From: Hahella sp.
GTDB lineage: Bacteria; Pseudomonadota; Gammaproteobacteria; Pseudomonadales; Oleiphilaceae
Direction: 5' to 3'
DNA: 64,000 nt
Assembly: GCA_028280065.1 (NCBI GenBank)
Contig: JANQMN010000107.1
Location: 1-64,000 of the forward strand
Below, in pieces: positions 63,264 to 64,000 of this stretch (its first letter is position 1; each line of letters starts with the position of its first letter). Below the pieces are notes generated by a model. The model ran no database searches, was not told the DNA's origin, and saw nothing but the letters and a program-made list of their open reading frames with translations. The position numbers were made by a program, and so were the translations under genes.

Positions 63264-63623
63264 TCACTGCCATTCGCCGGACTCCTGAATCAGTATGTCG
63301 TTTCCCGCTTCCATTATCAGCTCCCCGCGTTCGGTCGCATATACCCTAATATTGCCATGGGTAAATTCATAACCTAAATATTGCGTGGGTGTGCCTTCGG
63401 CGTTATATCTATGCCAAGTCCGGCCTTGCAGACGTAATTGGCGGCCGTTTCGGGAATCAATACTATGAAACGCGACCTGATCGCAGACGACCACTCCTTC
63501 AGAGCAATTTCTGGTGACGGTTACCTGGAAGTTCTCTGTGATTAGCGTGTCCGCATGTACAGCATTAATCACCGTATGTCCCAGAAAGATCAAGCCGAGA
63601 CACACACGATTGAAACCGTTCAT
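63264..63623 (-). CDS. Small exported protein, unknown
   Basis: 119 residues with a signal peptide (VCLGLIFLGHTVINAVHA). Mature ~95 residues, all-beta, with two cysteines (RNCSEGVVVCDQVAF) and YLGYEFTHGNIRVYATERGE. Not recognised. Starts 6 bp after the stop of the MBL-fold gene on the same strand, so probably co-transcribed. Confidence 0.6.
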   Translation of the reverse strand: MNGFNRVCLGLIFLGHTVINAVHADTLITENFQVTVTRNCSEGVVVCDQVAFHSIDSRNGRQLRLQGRTWHRYNAEGTPTQYLGYEFTHGNIRVYATERGELIMEAGNDILIQESGEWQ

Positions 63624-63629
63624 CAGTTA

Positions 63630-64000
63630 TCAGAGGCTCCTATGGATAATTTCAATCCATTTGGCGGGTTTTATAAAGCCTCCACCCCAGGAATCCCACT
63701 CTGCCCCCAATCCCTCTTTTTGAATCGTTTCCAGCGATTTGCCTGCAGAAGCCTTGTCTTTCACCAGTTGAATAGTGGTCGTCAGCATCTTGTGGTAGTT
63801 GCGCAAATCGTCTTTGGTCGATAGCGGTCCATGGCCGGGAATGATTTTGATGTCTTCGGGCAGCATCTTAAGCAAAGTCGCAATATTGCGCTCAAAACCC
63901 AGTGCATTGCCCCCGGTATTCAGGTCGATGAATGGGAACGTCCGTGCGAAATATAGATCTCCCAAATGCACAACATTGGACTCGGTGAAATGTACGATAC
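63630..64000 (-). CDS. Metallo-beta-lactamase-fold hydrolase, partial (5' end beyond window)
   Basis: C-terminal ~123 residues of an MBL-fold protein: HFTESNVVHLGDLYFARTFP (metal-binding H-x-G-D) and IKIIPGHGPLSTKDDLRNY (GHG). Then a helical tail with LETIQKEGLGAEWDSWGGGF. The N-terminal HxHxDH motif should lie just outside the right edge. Likely a periplasmic or cytoplasmic cyclase/hydrolase of the Bcsz/SoxH-like kind; exact role not determinable. Confidence 0.75.
   Translation of the reverse strand, partial: IVHFTESNVVHLGDLYFARTFPFIDLNTGGNALGFERNIATLLKMLPEDIKIIPGHGPLSTKDDLRNYHKMLTTTIQLVKDKASAGKSLETIQKEGLGAEWDSWGGGFIKPAKWIEIIHRSL

Overview
The window looks like chromosome of a Gammaproteobacterium, probably a free-living aquatic or marine type. 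Reasons: heme A synthase, two PEP-CTERM exoproteins, a PilT/PilU-type motor ATPase, an ibpA-like gene with a sigma32-type promoter, and acetyl/propionyl-CoA assimilation genes. No rRNA, tRNA or CRISPR array was seen. All functions are inferred from motifs and remembered family patterns; no search was run.

Left part (1 to ~25 kb) is an accessory/defence region. It opens with an IS21-like istA remnant interrupted by a RAYT-type transposase flanked by perfect 20-bp inverted repeats. Then come a lone PD-(D/E)XK nuclease, a PEP-CTERM beta-helical exoprotein, heme A synthase, a Septu-like ATPase/HNH pair and several decayed genes. One of these, a PNPOx-like gene, is interrupted by a 264-bp MITE whose removal restores the frame. 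A seven-gene cluster at 10.4-22.7 kb is the most system-like unit: two membrane proteins sharing an N-terminal domain bracket an SrfB-type actin/Hsp70-like ATPase, an SrfC-type P-loop GTPase-like protein, a membrane protein with 25 G-[FYL]-[DN]-x-x pentapeptides, a membrane-anchored trypsin-like protease and a TAXI periplasmic binding protein. A RHH/ParE toxin-antitoxin pair and the C-terminal stub of a Tae4-like T6SS amidase (with a possible membrane immunity protein) follow.

Middle part (25-41 kb) is mostly housekeeping and envelope genes: phosphatidylserine decarboxylase, Hsp20 with a probable ROSE-type RNA thermometer, a DegQ-like protease, a PilU-like ATPase with an extra C-terminal domain, an arsenate resistance operon (arsR, gapdh, arsJ) with a palindromic operator, a diguanylate cyclase, a LysR regulator, an SRPBCC-SDR fusion and a cNMP-patatin phospholipase.

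Right part (42-54 kb) is a carbon-assimilation locus. Rightward are methylsuccinyl-CoA dehydrogenase, ethylmalonyl-CoA mutase, MeaB, crotonyl-CoA carboxylase/reductase and an epimerase. Leftward are mesaconyl-CoA C1-C4 CoA transferase, mesaconyl-C4-CoA hydratase and a CitE-type lyase. Together they predict an ethylmalonyl-CoA route ending in citramalyl-CoA cleavage to acetyl-CoA plus pyruvate, rather than the usual beta-methylmalyl-CoA cleavage to glyoxylate plus propionyl-CoA. The window ends with an acyl-CoA ligase, two MDR oxidoreductases (one at 45.6 kb), a 1670-residue kinase/ATPase/GAF/GGDEF signalling protein preceded by a split DUF3391 ORF, a sirtuin, a small secreted protein and a partial metallo-beta-lactamase-fold gene.
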